DNA of 59,692 nt from a virus. This document shows positions 52,848 to 59,692 of this stretch, one piece after another. Within the stretch, counting starts at the first letter, position 1. Each line of letters opens with the position of its first letter. The stretch is from IMG/VR virus record IMGVR_UViG_3300042453_002905, positions 1 through 59,692 of that record; one strand, 5' to 3'. The notes under the pieces are model-generated. The model was not told the DNA's origin. It was given only the letters and a program-made list of their open reading frames with translations, and did no database searches. Made by a program: the position numbers and the translations under genes.

Positions 52848-53010
52848 AGTGGCCTTGCTCCTAAATGTGAGCCGGCCACGGGGCAAAAAGATGCTCGACG
52901 GCCGGCGGGTGAAAAAGTCCCGCAAGCACGCCGAGCGACGCAGTCCGCGTCACCCTCGCACTGTTCCTCGCAACGTCCGTCGCGAGGCGTGTATTGTCTA
53001 CCCTTGTATC
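52848..53010 (-). other. Leader of the major capsid gene
   Basis: 163-base gap between protease and capsid genes on the minus strand. It contains the promoter-like element at 52993-53012 and AGGAG/AAGG near the ATG; I see no other gene. A T5 run and GC arms near 52900 may fold. Confidence 0.5.
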
Positions 53011-53012
53011 CT
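52993..53012 (-). promoter_or_regulatory. Promoter-like element AGGATAC-N7-GACAAT
   Basis: AGGATAC (53012-53006), seven bases, GACAAT (52998-52993), overlapping the TAG stop of the protease gene and 146 bases from the capsid ATG. Same spacing as the other four elements; here the leader length is normal. Confidence 0.5.
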
Positions 53013-54126
53013 AGCGGGCGCGGCGGGGGCCGTGCAAGTTAGTCAGCATGAGTGTCTTCTTCAGTTGAGCGATCTTGCCCACGAAGTCGGTCGTGTCGAC
53101 GGCGACTTCGACAGTCACGTTCGGCTCGCTTCGCTCTTCGACAGCCGGCTCCTCGCTGCGGTCGGCTTCCATCGCCGCGACCTTCCGAGTGGCCCAGTTC
53201 TTCGCCGGCGTCCCGCCCCACAAGAGCCACGCCACAAATCCCGGCTTCTCTTCGCCCGGCGTGTCCCAGCCGGGCGACTTGCTCGCCGACTCGTGTCGTG
53301 CGAACCAGGCCCGCATCTCGCGGACGTGGTCGTCGGTGAGTTCCTCGCGAGCGGCGATCTTATTGGCACGAGCCACCGTCTCCGGCTTCAGACCGTCGCC
53401 GCTCTTGCCCTCTTTGTGCAGCCGGAGGCCACGCTTCGCCGCGGACGCCATGCCCGTGGTGGGCTTCAGGCTCACCGCACGCTCTTCTTCCTCGTCATCG
53501 ACGAAGCCCTCGATCTCAGTGTCGACGAGAGTGTCGTCAGCATCCTCGACCACAGGGCTATCCTCTCGCTGCTCACTTGTTTCCTCCACATTTTCTCCGC
53601 GGGCAATTTCCATCGCCCGCTTCGACACATACGTCTCGGTGGCGAGGTATGCAGGCTGGTCGACCGGCCCGGCGTCGCCCAGGAACGAGAAAGACCGGAT
53701 GCGTCGAACCTGCCGGCCCTTCGAGTCCTTCTCCCAAACCTCGTCCTTCGGATTCGTGCGGAAGGCGAAGCTCGATCCGCGGACGTCGCCACGCTCGATG
53801 AGTTCGACCACGTCGGCCGCCGAATGGGGCGGGTCGATCTCGTACCGCAGACCGCGATCGTCGACCATGAGTCGCATCGTGCCGCTGCTGGTTCGCCCGA
53901 TCACCCGCTCGTGGTTGTATTTGCCGAACACGTCGGGGCTTGACCGCATGACATTATCGAATGCGCCGCGTTCCACGATCTCGACGAAACCCCCCAAGTC
54001 CTGCGATTCGGACTCAAAGACGGCCGCGTACCCGCGAATGACCGTACGGCCACTCTCGTCCTTCTTTACCTCAAGGCCGGGAGCCTCGGCGAACATCCGG
54101 CGTTCTAGTTCGTGCGATCCGTCCAT
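53011..54126 (-). CDS. HK97 prohead protease with long C-terminal extension, 371 aa
   Basis: ATG 54126. The protease domain is LEVKKDESGRTVIRGYAAVFESES, IVERGAFD, FGKYNHERVIGRT (the catalytic H), GLRYEIDPP, RSFSFLGDAGPVDQPAY (the Ser region). About 190 further residues follow: an acidic linker and KRGLRLHKEGKSGDGLKPETVARANKIAAREELT..HVREMRAWFARH..GFVAWLLWGG, a domain I have seen fused to head proteases and other phage structural proteins. It may be an internal scaffold or DNA-binding part. Confidence 0.9.
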   Translation of the reverse strand: MDGSHELERRMFAEAPGLEVKKDESGRTVIRGYAAVFESESQDLGGFVEIVERGAFDNVMRSSPDVFGKYNHERVIGRTSSGTMRLMVDDRGLRYEIDPPHSAADVVELIERGDVRGSSFAFRTNPKDEVWEKDSKGRQVRRIRSFSFLGDAGPVDQPAYLATETYVSKRAMEIARGENVEETSEQREDSPVVEDADDTLVDTEIEGFVDDEEEERAVSLKPTTGMASAAKRGLRLHKEGKSGDGLKPETVARANKIAAREELTDDHVREMRAWFARHESASKSPGWDTPGEEKPGFVAWLLWGGTPAKNWATRKVAAMEADRSEEPAVEERSEPNVTVEVAVDTTDFVGKIAQLKKTLMLTNLHGPRRAR

Positions 54127-55712
54127 GATTCCGTAACCTCCTCGTATGCCTTGCCACTGCGGTGGCAGTCCAGTAGCAGATCGCGGGACTTCTCGCCCCA
54201 CGCTGCCACGAAGTCGTCAATGTCTCGGCCCGTCGCCTGTGCGGCGTCGCACAGTTCCGTCCGCATCCGCTGCTCGTGGGCCTCTAGCCAGGCCGTTAGT
54301 TTGGCCGGTTTCTTGCGCCGCTCCAGAATCCCGTCAGCCTCGATCGCGGCGAGGCGTCGAAGGGTCGACGTCCACAAAAGTTCTGCGGCGTCGCGGCCCT
54401 CGGAGCCTGGTGACGGCTCGCTCGCCGGGTCTGGCGACCCAGACGGCTCGACGGGTGCTTCGACAGGAGCCACGTCCGGTTCCTCGACCGCCATGCCGGC
54501 CGTCGGGTTCTCCAGCGTGAAGGCGTCGAGGAGTTGCATATTGACTTGGATGAATCGCTTGTCTCCTCGCTCGTCGGGCAGCGGGTTGTATCCGATGGCC
54601 GCGCGAACCTCGTCGACACTGAGGCAGCCCATGTGGAACATTTCACGCAGAAACTGCGAGCGGGCGGCATAATCGCCCGCCATCAGCGAATTGATATCGA
54701 ATTCCACGAAATAAGTTCGATCGTCGGCGATTAAATCCCTCCGAAACACGCCCTGCCAACGCCGCAAATGCGGCATGAGCGAAAACGTGACGAAGTCGAT
54801 CGCGGCCTGCTCGACGGTGGAGTGGCGAACGTCCTGTAGTTCGCCAATTAAATGGGCCGGCACGCGGTAGACCCTCGCCACCTCAAGGCACTGATAGCGC
54901 CTTGTCTCGATAAGCTGGGCGTTGACGTTGTTCGTCGTCAGTTCCTTGACGCTCATGCCATGCGGGAGCACGGCCGTCTTGAACGCCTTGTCGCTGCCGC
55001 GGTGCATATCCTCCCACGACTGCCGAAGCCGCTGGAGCGTTTCCGGCTTGTGTGGCTCACTGGTTTCGATCACCGTGCCGGCCCGAGCACCGTTGCCGAA
55101 GTACGCACCAGAGTGCAACTCAGTCGCCCGAGCCAGGGCAATCGCATCCCGCGATAAGGTCGTCGGGACGTAGCCCGTGACGCCGTCCTGCGAGAGCCAC
55201 CGCAAATGCAGAATCTGGTCTTGGGTGTATTTGTCGGGAACGACCTTATCGGGCGGCGTGTATTCGTAGCGTAGCCGGCCGTTTTCGAGTCGCTTAACCT
55301 CCATCCGCGAGGGATGCAGGGGGATCAGTTCCGTCACCGCCCCGCGCCGGCCTGACTTGATGAAGGCGTAGGCGTTGCCCCACAAGAGCAGCCACGACTG
55401 CATCAATTCGCGAAACTCGAACGAGGTCATCCACGAGTTTGGCTGATGCGCGATAACCTCCTGTAACGGAAGCTCGTCGGCGATCTCCTTGCCGCCACCC
55501 GGCAGCCGCCGGTAGACATTGAGCGGCAGGCTCGCGACGCTCTCGCTGATCACTCGAACGCAGGCCAGCACGGCCGTGCATTCAAGCGAGGTTTCCGGCG
55601 AGATATACACGCCGGCCGTGGTCTGTCGCGTTTCGCGAATCTCCTCGAAGACTCGCGACATTGAGCCGCTTCGCAATTCGACCATATCCTCGGCCACGGC
55701 GTCTTCTGGCAC
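54105..55712 (-). CDS. Portal protein (HK97 family), 535 aa (GTG start)
   Basis: GTG 55712, two bases after the terminase stop. LECTAVLACVRVISESVASLPLNVYRR, FEFRELMQSWLLLWGNAYAFI, HLRWLSQDGVTGYVP, GMSVKELTTNNVNAQLIETRRYQCLEVARVYRVPAHLIGELQDVRHSTVEQAAIDFV and SVDEVRAAIGYNPLP are canonical. The C-terminal 120 residues (LLWTSTLRRLAAIEADGILERRKKP) are a helical extension. A dodecameric DNA channel. Confidence 0.95.
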   Translation of the reverse strand: MPEDAVAEDMVELRSGSMSRVFEEIRETRQTTAGVYISPETSLECTAVLACVRVISESVASLPLNVYRRLPGGGKEIADELPLQEVIAHQPNSWMTSFEFRELMQSWLLLWGNAYAFIKSGRRGAVTELIPLHPSRMEVKRLENGRLRYEYTPPDKVVPDKYTQDQILHLRWLSQDGVTGYVPTTLSRDAIALARATELHSGAYFGNGARAGTVIETSEPHKPETLQRLRQSWEDMHRGSDKAFKTAVLPHGMSVKELTTNNVNAQLIETRRYQCLEVARVYRVPAHLIGELQDVRHSTVEQAAIDFVTFSLMPHLRRWQGVFRRDLIADDRTYFVEFDINSLMAGDYAARSQFLREMFHMGCLSVDEVRAAIGYNPLPDERGDKRFIQVNMQLLDAFTLENPTAGMAVEEPDVAPVEAPVEPSGSPDPASEPSPGSEGRDAAELLWTSTLRRLAAIEADGILERRKKPAKLTAWLEAHEQRMRTELCDAAQATGRDIDDFVAAWGEKSRDLLLDCHRSGKAYEEVTESWTDRTN

Positions 55713-55713
55713 G

Positions 55714-57216
55714 CTAGATCACCATGATTTCTGGTTCGATGTCGGGGCCGCGAGGGTCGGCGCTCGCCAGGCCAATCGCCATGACGAGGGCCACGGCAGC
55801 GTCGATGCGGTATGTCGAGTTCGAGTGTTCTTTCGTGGGCTTTACATTCCCCGCTTCGTCAACCTTTACCTGCACGTTGCTCATCTGCCAAGCCAAGGCG
55901 GGGTTCCCCGCGTGCCTTAATTTTTGGGCCAGAATGAGCGCCTCAAGCGCCTTCGTCGGCGAACTTAAACTCGCGTACCCTTGTCCAAAAGGCTTAACGT
56001 CAATGCCCTCAGTGACCAACTGGGTGGTCAGATGCGTAGCATTCCATCGGTCGATGGCTACGGAACGGACGGAATTCTGCTCGCAGAACGAGAGAACGTG
56101 GTTCCGAATCGTGTCGTAGCAAACGATATTTCCTTCTGTCAGTGTAACAAATCCCTCTTTCTGCCATTGGCGATAAGGCACGCGGTCGGCCTTGCTGGCG
56201 CGATCGGCGTTCTCTTCTGGGACGAAGAGGTGCGCGTAGATGTCGTAGGTGCCGTCATCGTCAGGCCACACCGCCACGAACGCCGTCGTGTCCTGCGTGC
56301 TCGACAAGTCGAGGCCGCAGAAGGCGATTCGATCCGCCGTCGGCCGGAGTTCGCCGCTGTTCGCTTCCCAGGCACCGTGCCGGAGCCACTTGGATTCGGA
56401 ATTGACCCATTGGTTCAGGTGGAGCGTGCGGAAGACGACTTCCTCGGAGGGGGATTGCTTCGCCCTGGTCGACATCTGGTGGAAGTAGTCGGGCTTCAGC
56501 GTCACGTTGTAGTTCGGATTCGCACGCTTCCAAGTGATTTCAGAAAAAGGGTCATCGGAATCGTCGGCCGCGTAGATGCACGGCAGGAACGTCTCATCCT
56601 TGAGCACGCCGTCGCGAATCTTCTCGGCCCGCTGCCAGTCCTTGTAGCAGGGGCCAAGTTTGTCGGTGCCGGCCGTCGTGATGTAGATCGTCAGCGGCTG
56701 CGACCTGGCACCCATGCCCGTTTCGAGGACGTCGACTAGCTCTCGGTCGGGGAAGACGTGGTACTCGTCGATAAGGACACAGCTTGGGTTGTAACCATGC
56801 TTCGTGGCCGAATCACGACTCACCGTAATCATCGTCGAATTGGTTTCAGGGTAGACAATGCTGTTTCGGTATATCCGGCATCGCCTGGCAAGCGAAGGGC
56901 AGCTTTCCACGAACTGCTTCGCTGCGGTGTGAAGAAGGGCGGCCTGCGCCCTGTCGCCGGCCGCAACGATCACTTCAGCCCCGATGTCGTCGCAGCACAT
57001 CATGTAGAGGCCGACGGCGGCTGAAATCGCAGACTTTCCGTTCTTTCGAGGCAGGGCGAGGAGGCTCGTGCGATACTGCCGAAGGCCATCTGGCCGCTTC
57101 GTATTGAGCAGCTTGTCGAGGTACTCATCCTGCCACTGCTCCAGAACGAAGGGCTTCCCGGCGAAGTCTCCGCGGGAGTGCTTGAGCAGGGCGATGAAAT
57201 CGCGGATATCAACCAC
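55714..57216 (-). CDS. terL: Terminase large subunit, 500 aa (GTG start)
   Basis: ATPase: LPRKNGKS (Walker A, 55-62), VLIDEYHVF (Walker B, 147-155), the C-motif ITTAGT. Nuclease: GLDLSSTQD, VAIDRWNA and RIDAAVALVMAI carry the acidic triad. This is the P27/HK97-associated lineage. It cuts and translocates DNA into the prohead. Packaging mode (cos or headful) cannot be told from sequence alone. Confidence 0.95.
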   Translation of the reverse strand: MVDIRDFIALLKHSRGDFAGKPFVLEQWQDEYLDKLLNTKRPDGLRQYRTSLLALPRKNGKSAISAAVGLYMMCCDDIGAEVIVAAGDRAQAALLHTAAKQFVESCPSLARRCRIYRNSIVYPETNSTMITVSRDSATKHGYNPSCVLIDEYHVFPDRELVDVLETGMGARSQPLTIYITTAGTDKLGPCYKDWQRAEKIRDGVLKDETFLPCIYAADDSDDPFSEITWKRANPNYNVTLKPDYFHQMSTRAKQSPSEEVVFRTLHLNQWVNSESKWLRHGAWEANSGELRPTADRIAFCGLDLSSTQDTTAFVAVWPDDDGTYDIYAHLFVPEENADRASKADRVPYRQWQKEGFVTLTEGNIVCYDTIRNHVLSFCEQNSVRSVAIDRWNATHLTTQLVTEGIDVKPFGQGYASLSSPTKALEALILAQKLRHAGNPALAWQMSNVQVKVDEAGNVKPTKEHSNSTYRIDAAVALVMAIGLASADPRGPDIEPEIMVI

Positions 57217-57691
57217 GCTTCTTCAGCAACTCGTCCATCGGATCGAGGACGACCTTCTCGGCGTGATAGCCAAGGCGGGTGCGGTCGGCCGGCGTGAGGC
57301 CGAGAACTGTTTCCAGTTGCCGCAGTTGCTCGTGGCAGTGATTGCTCTGGGACTGCCACTTGGTCGGGCGGCAGAACCGCAGAGAGCCGTCGGGAGCAAG
57401 AATCTCCCGCCAGCACTCACCCGACTTGGCTAGGTTCTTTTCAGCCTCCTGCCACTTGTCCCAAATGATCGCGTATCTCGCGATGACTTGGAGATCGGAT
57501 TCGGCGAGCGTTCCCATTCGCTGCGTGTGCTCGCAGACTTGGGTGAACATCTCGCGGGCCGGCTCTCGCATCCACTCCGGTGCCGGAGGCAGCGACTCAA
57601 GAGGCGTTCCGAGTTCCTCTCGGTAGTTCGCCTCTTTGCTGCCTCGTATCTGGAGGACGTGCTTCGGGAGTGGTGCCGGGCCTTTTGCCAT
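57209..57691 (-). CDS. terS: Terminase small subunit (P27 family), 160 aa
   Basis: ATG 57691. LPKHVLQIRGSKEANYREELGTPLESLPPAPEWM (PLP..L..RG..... P..P.. P...W), MGTLAESDLQVIARYAIIWDKWQEAEKNLAKSG and QLETVLGLTPADRTRL are the P27 signature. It recognises the packaging site. First gene of the late operon. Confidence 0.9.
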   Translation of the reverse strand: MAKGPAPLPKHVLQIRGSKEANYREELGTPLESLPPAPEWMREPAREMFTQVCEHTQRMGTLAESDLQVIARYAIIWDKWQEAEKNLAKSGECWREILAPDGSLRFCRPTKWQSQSNHCHEQLRQLETVLGLTPADRTRLGYHAEKVVLDPMDELLKKRG

Positions 57692-57696
57692 GCCAT

Positions 57697-57716
57697 CTAG
57701 TCTAGTCGCGTCGCCT
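57697..57716 (-). promoter_or_regulatory. Weak promoter-like element AGGCGAC upstream of terS
   Basis: AGGCGACGCGACTAGACTAG (57716-57697) begins with the same AGGCGACGCG as the element at 10360-10379, but the -10-like hexamer is poor (GACTAG at the standard distance, TAGACT two bases nearer). Position right before the terS start is suggestive only. Confidence 0.3.
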
Positions 57717-57900
57717 GTGCGACGGCAAAGGAGTCTGGAGAGGCGTTTTCTCCAAATCGCCGAAAACCGATTTCCCAGGTGATTGGTAGTACTGTCGCTC
57801 GCGGCAGCCTCGGGGAACAGGCGGTCTGCCCGTCGAACGCCCCCCAACGGTGGGGGGCCATCCTTAGGGGGGGGGGTGCGATTTGGCCGGGCTGGGCCGG

Positions 57901-57960
57901 CGTCGTGGCCGGCGTCGTGGCCGGCGTCGTGGCCGGCGTCGTGGCCGGCGTCGTGGCCGA
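57901..57960. repeat. Five tandem 12-bp repeats (CGTCGTGGCCGG)
   Basis: Five head-to-tail copies of CGTCGTGGCCGG at 57901, 57913, 57925, 57937 and 57949 (the last ends A). They are non-coding; the plus-strand open frame through them is an artefact of the 12-bp period. Iterons of this kind occur at phage origins or regulator-binding sites. Confidence 0.85.
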
Positions 57961-57986
57961 GTCTCTCAGCGTACCAAATGTCCAAA

Positions 57987-58032
57987 CACAATATTTTGTG
58001 GCGTTGGCGACAGGCCGCCACAAAATATTGTG
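57987..58032. repeat. 17-bp perfect inverted repeat
   Basis: CACAATATTTTGTGGCG (57987-58003) and its exact reverse complement (58016-58032) flank a 12-base spacer. This AT-rich palindrome stands out from GC-rich surroundings and lies 17 bases before the -35 of the plus promoter. It could be a dimeric repressor or replication-initiator site, or a cruciform; as RNA it would be a strong hairpin. Confidence 0.9.
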
Positions 58033-58048
58033 CTTCTCAACTCTACCA

Positions 58049-58077
58049 TTGACACTGGCCGACCACAACGGTACAAT
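58049..58077 (+). promoter_or_regulatory. Sigma70-like promoter TTGACA-N17-TACAAT
   Basis: Perfect -35 TTGACA (58049-58054), 17-base spacer, TACAAT (58072-58077). It reads toward the Cys-cluster protein at 58135 and, round the circle, the small plus-strand genes. The best promoter match in the window. Confidence 0.8.
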
Positions 58078-58134
58078 GCCACAACCGCGGCCGGAAAACC
58101 GCGGTCACCACAACGTAGGGACAGGAACAATACC

Positions 58135-59148
58135 ATGTCATGCCACACTATCCACAACCGATCGACCGCAAAAACTCATCGGAAAAACAGCCGGAAACGA
58201 CCGGAAGAAAAGGCTTCCACGATCATGCAAGCTAGTGTAACGGTTGCACGTTACAACGGCCGTTTTCCCGTATTCTCGATCACATATACAACCGGGCAGG
58301 GCAAGACGTTCACGGGAGAATGGGATTCACGCCGGCCGATACTTTCAGCCAACAGCAAACTGAAAAAGGGATTCAAACGATTCCGAGCTATCGGGTTGGC
58401 CATGGCCCCATGGAAGTTTGCGGGTGGCGGGAATCTCTGTGCCATGGCATCGGCCGGTTGTATCGATGCATGCAATGGTTTGTGGGCTGGAATGAATGTG
58501 ACACTGTCAACACGGTTGGCGCTGATCGGCCGCGCCCGGTTGTACCTTGAATTCCGTCAGCTATTTCTCGAAAAGCTGACGGAAGAATTGCGGAATTTTG
58601 AAAAGCTTTGTCTACGTACCGGCAGAATTCCGGCCGTCCGTTTAAACGTATCAACCGATATTCCATGGGAGAAGGTAGCGCCCGGAATTTTTGCGGAATT
58701 CCGCCGCATTCGATTCTACGATTATTCCGCATATGCGGCCGATGTTCGCAGTTCGCTTCCAGCGAACTACCAGCTATGCCATAGCTGGAAGGAGCACACT
58801 ACTTTTGCATACGTTGAGAGTGTAATTTCCGCCGGCCGAAACATCGTTGTTCCGTTTGATTCCGCCTACGCTCCATCTCGGAAATTGTTTGGATCGCTCC
58901 CCGAGACGGTCGTTTTCCGCTGCAAGGATACCGGCCGGGAAATCGTTGTTTCCGTCGCGAATGGGGACAAGCATGATTTCAGACTGTCGGAAAATGACGG
59001 CCACGGCGTGTGTGTTGGCTTGCACGGGAAATCCGGCCGGTCGAAGGTAAATTCGGCCGTCGACTCTGGTTTCATGCGTCACCATGCCGAGGGTAAAACG
59101 CTGCGACGGAAAACTCTGCATATTGGAACGGTTGTGGTGCCATGCTAG
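58135..59148 (+). CDS. Cys-cluster phage protein (Gp88-like), 337 aa
   Basis: ATG 58135 after GACAGGAA. A basic N-terminus is followed by TVARYNGRFPVFSITYTTGQGKTFTG. LSANSKLKKG and CAMASAGCIDACNG then make a Cys cluster, and RIPAVRLNVSTDIPWEKV, IRFYDYSAYAADVRSSLPANYQLCHSWKEH follow. This order (SxNxKl..G, C..AxxGC..C, RLN..SD..WE, F.YDY) is that of the phage Gp88/rolling-circle-like conserved family. Activity unproven; cysteines may bind metal. An alternative start is ATG 58225. Confidence 0.65.
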   Translation: MSCHTIHNRSTAKTHRKNSRKRPEEKASTIMQASVTVARYNGRFPVFSITYTTGQGKTFTGEWDSRRPILSANSKLKKGFKRFRAIGLAMAPWKFAGGGNLCAMASAGCIDACNGLWAGMNVTLSTRLALIGRARLYLEFRQLFLEKLTEELRNFEKLCLRTGRIPAVRLNVSTDIPWEKVAPGIFAEFRRIRFYDYSAYAADVRSSLPANYQLCHSWKEHTTFAYVESVISAGRNIVVPFDSAYAPSRKLFGSLPETVVFRCKDTGREIVVSVANGDKHDFRLSENDGHGVCVGLHGKSGRSKVNSAVDSGFMRHHAEGKTLRRKTLHIGTVVVPC

Positions 59149-59512
59149 GGGATCGACCGCCTCGTGTGGCCGGCGTGCTCGAGGATCAGCAGCCGTCGCA
59201 GCCCCCTGGACCATGGAAACCCGAACCATCCCCCGGCCGGCGAAACTCCACGCCCCCGACCATGGAAACCCGAACCATCCCCCGACCGGAGAAACGACAC
59301 GCCCCCGACCGGCGAAACGAGCGCAACCCCCGACCATGCAAACCCAAATTCTCACAATCCCAACTGTCCAACGAACCCCCGATCGTGGAAACCAGCGCAG
59401 AAACCGAGAAAAAGATTTTACACTTGACCCGACTTGTGCCGATGCTACTCTTGTGATGTGGCCGGGCGACCCCGGCCGTGGAAACGAAAACCCCGAATGA
59501 GGAAACGCGACG
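59149..59512 (+). repeat. Non-coding cluster of nine dispersed GAAAC repeats
   Basis: Nine copies of the repeat (59202-59220, 59231-59246, 59254-59269, 59280-59296, 59303-59319, 59328-59343, 59377-59392, 59470-59486, 59491-59507) occupy most of this gap, about 24-50 bases apart. A promoter-like TTGACC-N16-TACTCT (59424-59451) lies between copies seven and eight. The open frames here are period artefacts of the repeats. Likely a regulatory leader or RNA-binding array for the gene at 59513. Confidence 0.7.
59424..59451 (+). promoter_or_regulatory. Promoter-like TTGACC-N16-TACTCT
   Basis: TTGACC (59424-59429), a 16-base spacer, TACTCT (59446-59451), then two repeat copies and the ATG at 59513. 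Four to five of six matches in each hexamer. Confidence 0.5.
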
Positions 59513-59692
59513 ATGAAACGAGACATTCAATCCGGCGACCGCGTGAAGTATGCCGCAAAATTCCTGCGTTCGATTGGATGCCAGACCGGGCCGGCGTGCT
59601 TCGTGACTGGCACCGTGACGGCCTTGAATCGATACGGCGGCCGGTCAGGCGTCAACGTGGCGACGGTGGCGTGGGATGACCCCAACGAGGGA
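59513..59692 (+). CDS. Small hypothetical protein, 5' part (gene split by linearisation)
   Basis: ATG 59513 after GAGGAAACGCGACG. The frame runs open off the end of the window and continues at base 128 (stop at 190), giving an 80-residue protein: a basic start (MKRDIQSGDRVKYAAKFLRS), then TGPACFVTGTVTALNRYGG and VNVATVAWDDPNEGTAVN, likely a small beta barrel. Function unknown. Confidence 0.7.
   Translation, partial: MKRDIQSGDRVKYAAKFLRSIGCQTGPACFVTGTVTALNRYGGRSGVNVATVAWDDPNEG
59566..59692. repeat. Terminal direct repeat, right copy
   Basis: Right copy of the exact 127-bp end overlap. It lies inside the coding sequence of the small gene that begins at 59513, whose frame continues without a break from base 59692 to base 128, which supports circularity. 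Confidence 0.9.

Larger units (their letters stand above)
57692..58134. other. Main divergent intergenic region
   Basis: 443 bases between the leftward late operon and the rightward block; it contains no gene I can support. It holds the AGGCGAC-like element at 57697-57716, a GCCCCCC..GGGGGGC hairpin (57839-57858), a run of ten G (57867-57876), five 12-bp tandem repeats (57901-57960), a 17-bp inverted repeat (57987-58032) and a sigma70-like promoter (58049-58077). A replication origin or packaging signal could also be here. Confidence 0.6.

Noticed and set aside
57883-58134. N-terminal extension of the Cys-cluster protein (Gly/Arg-rich repeats)
   Set aside because: It comes from reading the 12-bp tandem repeats and the palindrome; the promoter at 58049-58077 lies inside it, so transcription starts after it. 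ATG 58135 is better.
59142-59456. Plus-strand frame of about 100 codons rich in Pro/Arg
   Set aside because: Its periodic sequence simply mirrors the dispersed repeats; no ribosome binding site and two other frames are open for the same reason.
1-59692. tRNA genes and rRNA
   Set aside because: No cloverleaf, TTCRANY arm or rRNA core sequence was seen on either strand by eye; a tRNA scan would settle it.

Overview
This window is one complete circularised tailed-phage genome. The first 127 bases recur exactly as the last 127 (1-127 = 59566-59692), so the unique length is about 59,565 bp and one small gene (59513 onward, ending at 190) is split by the linearisation. The DNA is GC-rich and almost fully coding, with ATGA/GTGA overlaps and many GTG starts. 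The phage has an HK97-type head and a long non-contractile tail (tape measure, lambda-like G/GT chaperones, no sheath), so it is most likely a siphovirus. A tyrosine integrase and an excisionase-like protein suggest it can be temperate. The host cannot be read directly from the sequence. Codon style and several protein families (for example the GYTLDEVMPCVV and SELKKLLARVGI modules at 37692-38138) suggest a planctomycete-like aquatic bacterium; this is an inference only.

Layout. (a) 58135-59692 and 1-4945, plus strand: a Cys-cluster phage protein behind a good sigma70-type promoter, then a run of small unknown genes whose intergenic gaps carry a dispersed 16-17 nt repeat (consensus CCCCGACCGTGGAAACG / CCCCGACCGGCGAAACG), ending in an excisionase-like gene. 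(b) 4942-7876, minus: HNH nuclease, small membrane proteins, a DnaJ-zinc-finger-like exported protein and a papain-like cysteine peptidase; no lysozyme or amidase is recognisable anywhere, so this is the best lysis candidate. (c) 7866-14596, minus: small genes with a glycosyltransferase/FkbM methyltransferase pair, VRR-NUC and PD-(D/E)XK nucleases, tandem-HTH regulator, GNAT acetyltransferase and a phage CsrA. (d) 14593-22232, minus: replication/recombination block with UvrD-like helicase, prim-pol, DUF3223 protein, probable DNA-binding partners and an SNF2 helicase; there is no replicative DNA polymerase. (e) 22325-23426, plus: small gene and integrase. (f) 23451-25137, minus: zinc-ribbon microprotein and three DUF551 genes. 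(g) 25210-40554, minus: a large adhesin/tail-fibre array built from repeated paralogue families (two LamG proteins, three MAxPN proteins, four proteins with a shared GEL N-terminal domain, two BppU-like/fibre pairs, two cysteine-rich proteins), interrupted at 30683-33416 by a small membrane protein, dNMP kinase, metallophosphoesterase and HExxH protein. (h) 40557-57691, minus: tail, tape measure, chaperones, tail tube, connectors, capsid, protease, portal and terminase, with a glycosyltransferase inserted beside the capsid gene.

How it works together. Late genes are transcribed leftward from terS to the fibres. I see a recurring promoter-like element, AGGCTAC-N7-TANAAT (variants AGGCGAC, AGGATAC), directly upstream of at least five minus-strand genes, including the major capsid gene. 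It could be a phage-specific promoter class. Translation is strongly coupled: four consecutive junctions at 12.5-13.5 kb hide the Shine-Dalgarno of the next gene in the last codons of the previous one. No tRNA, rRNA, CRISPR array, insertion sequence or reverse transcriptase was seen.
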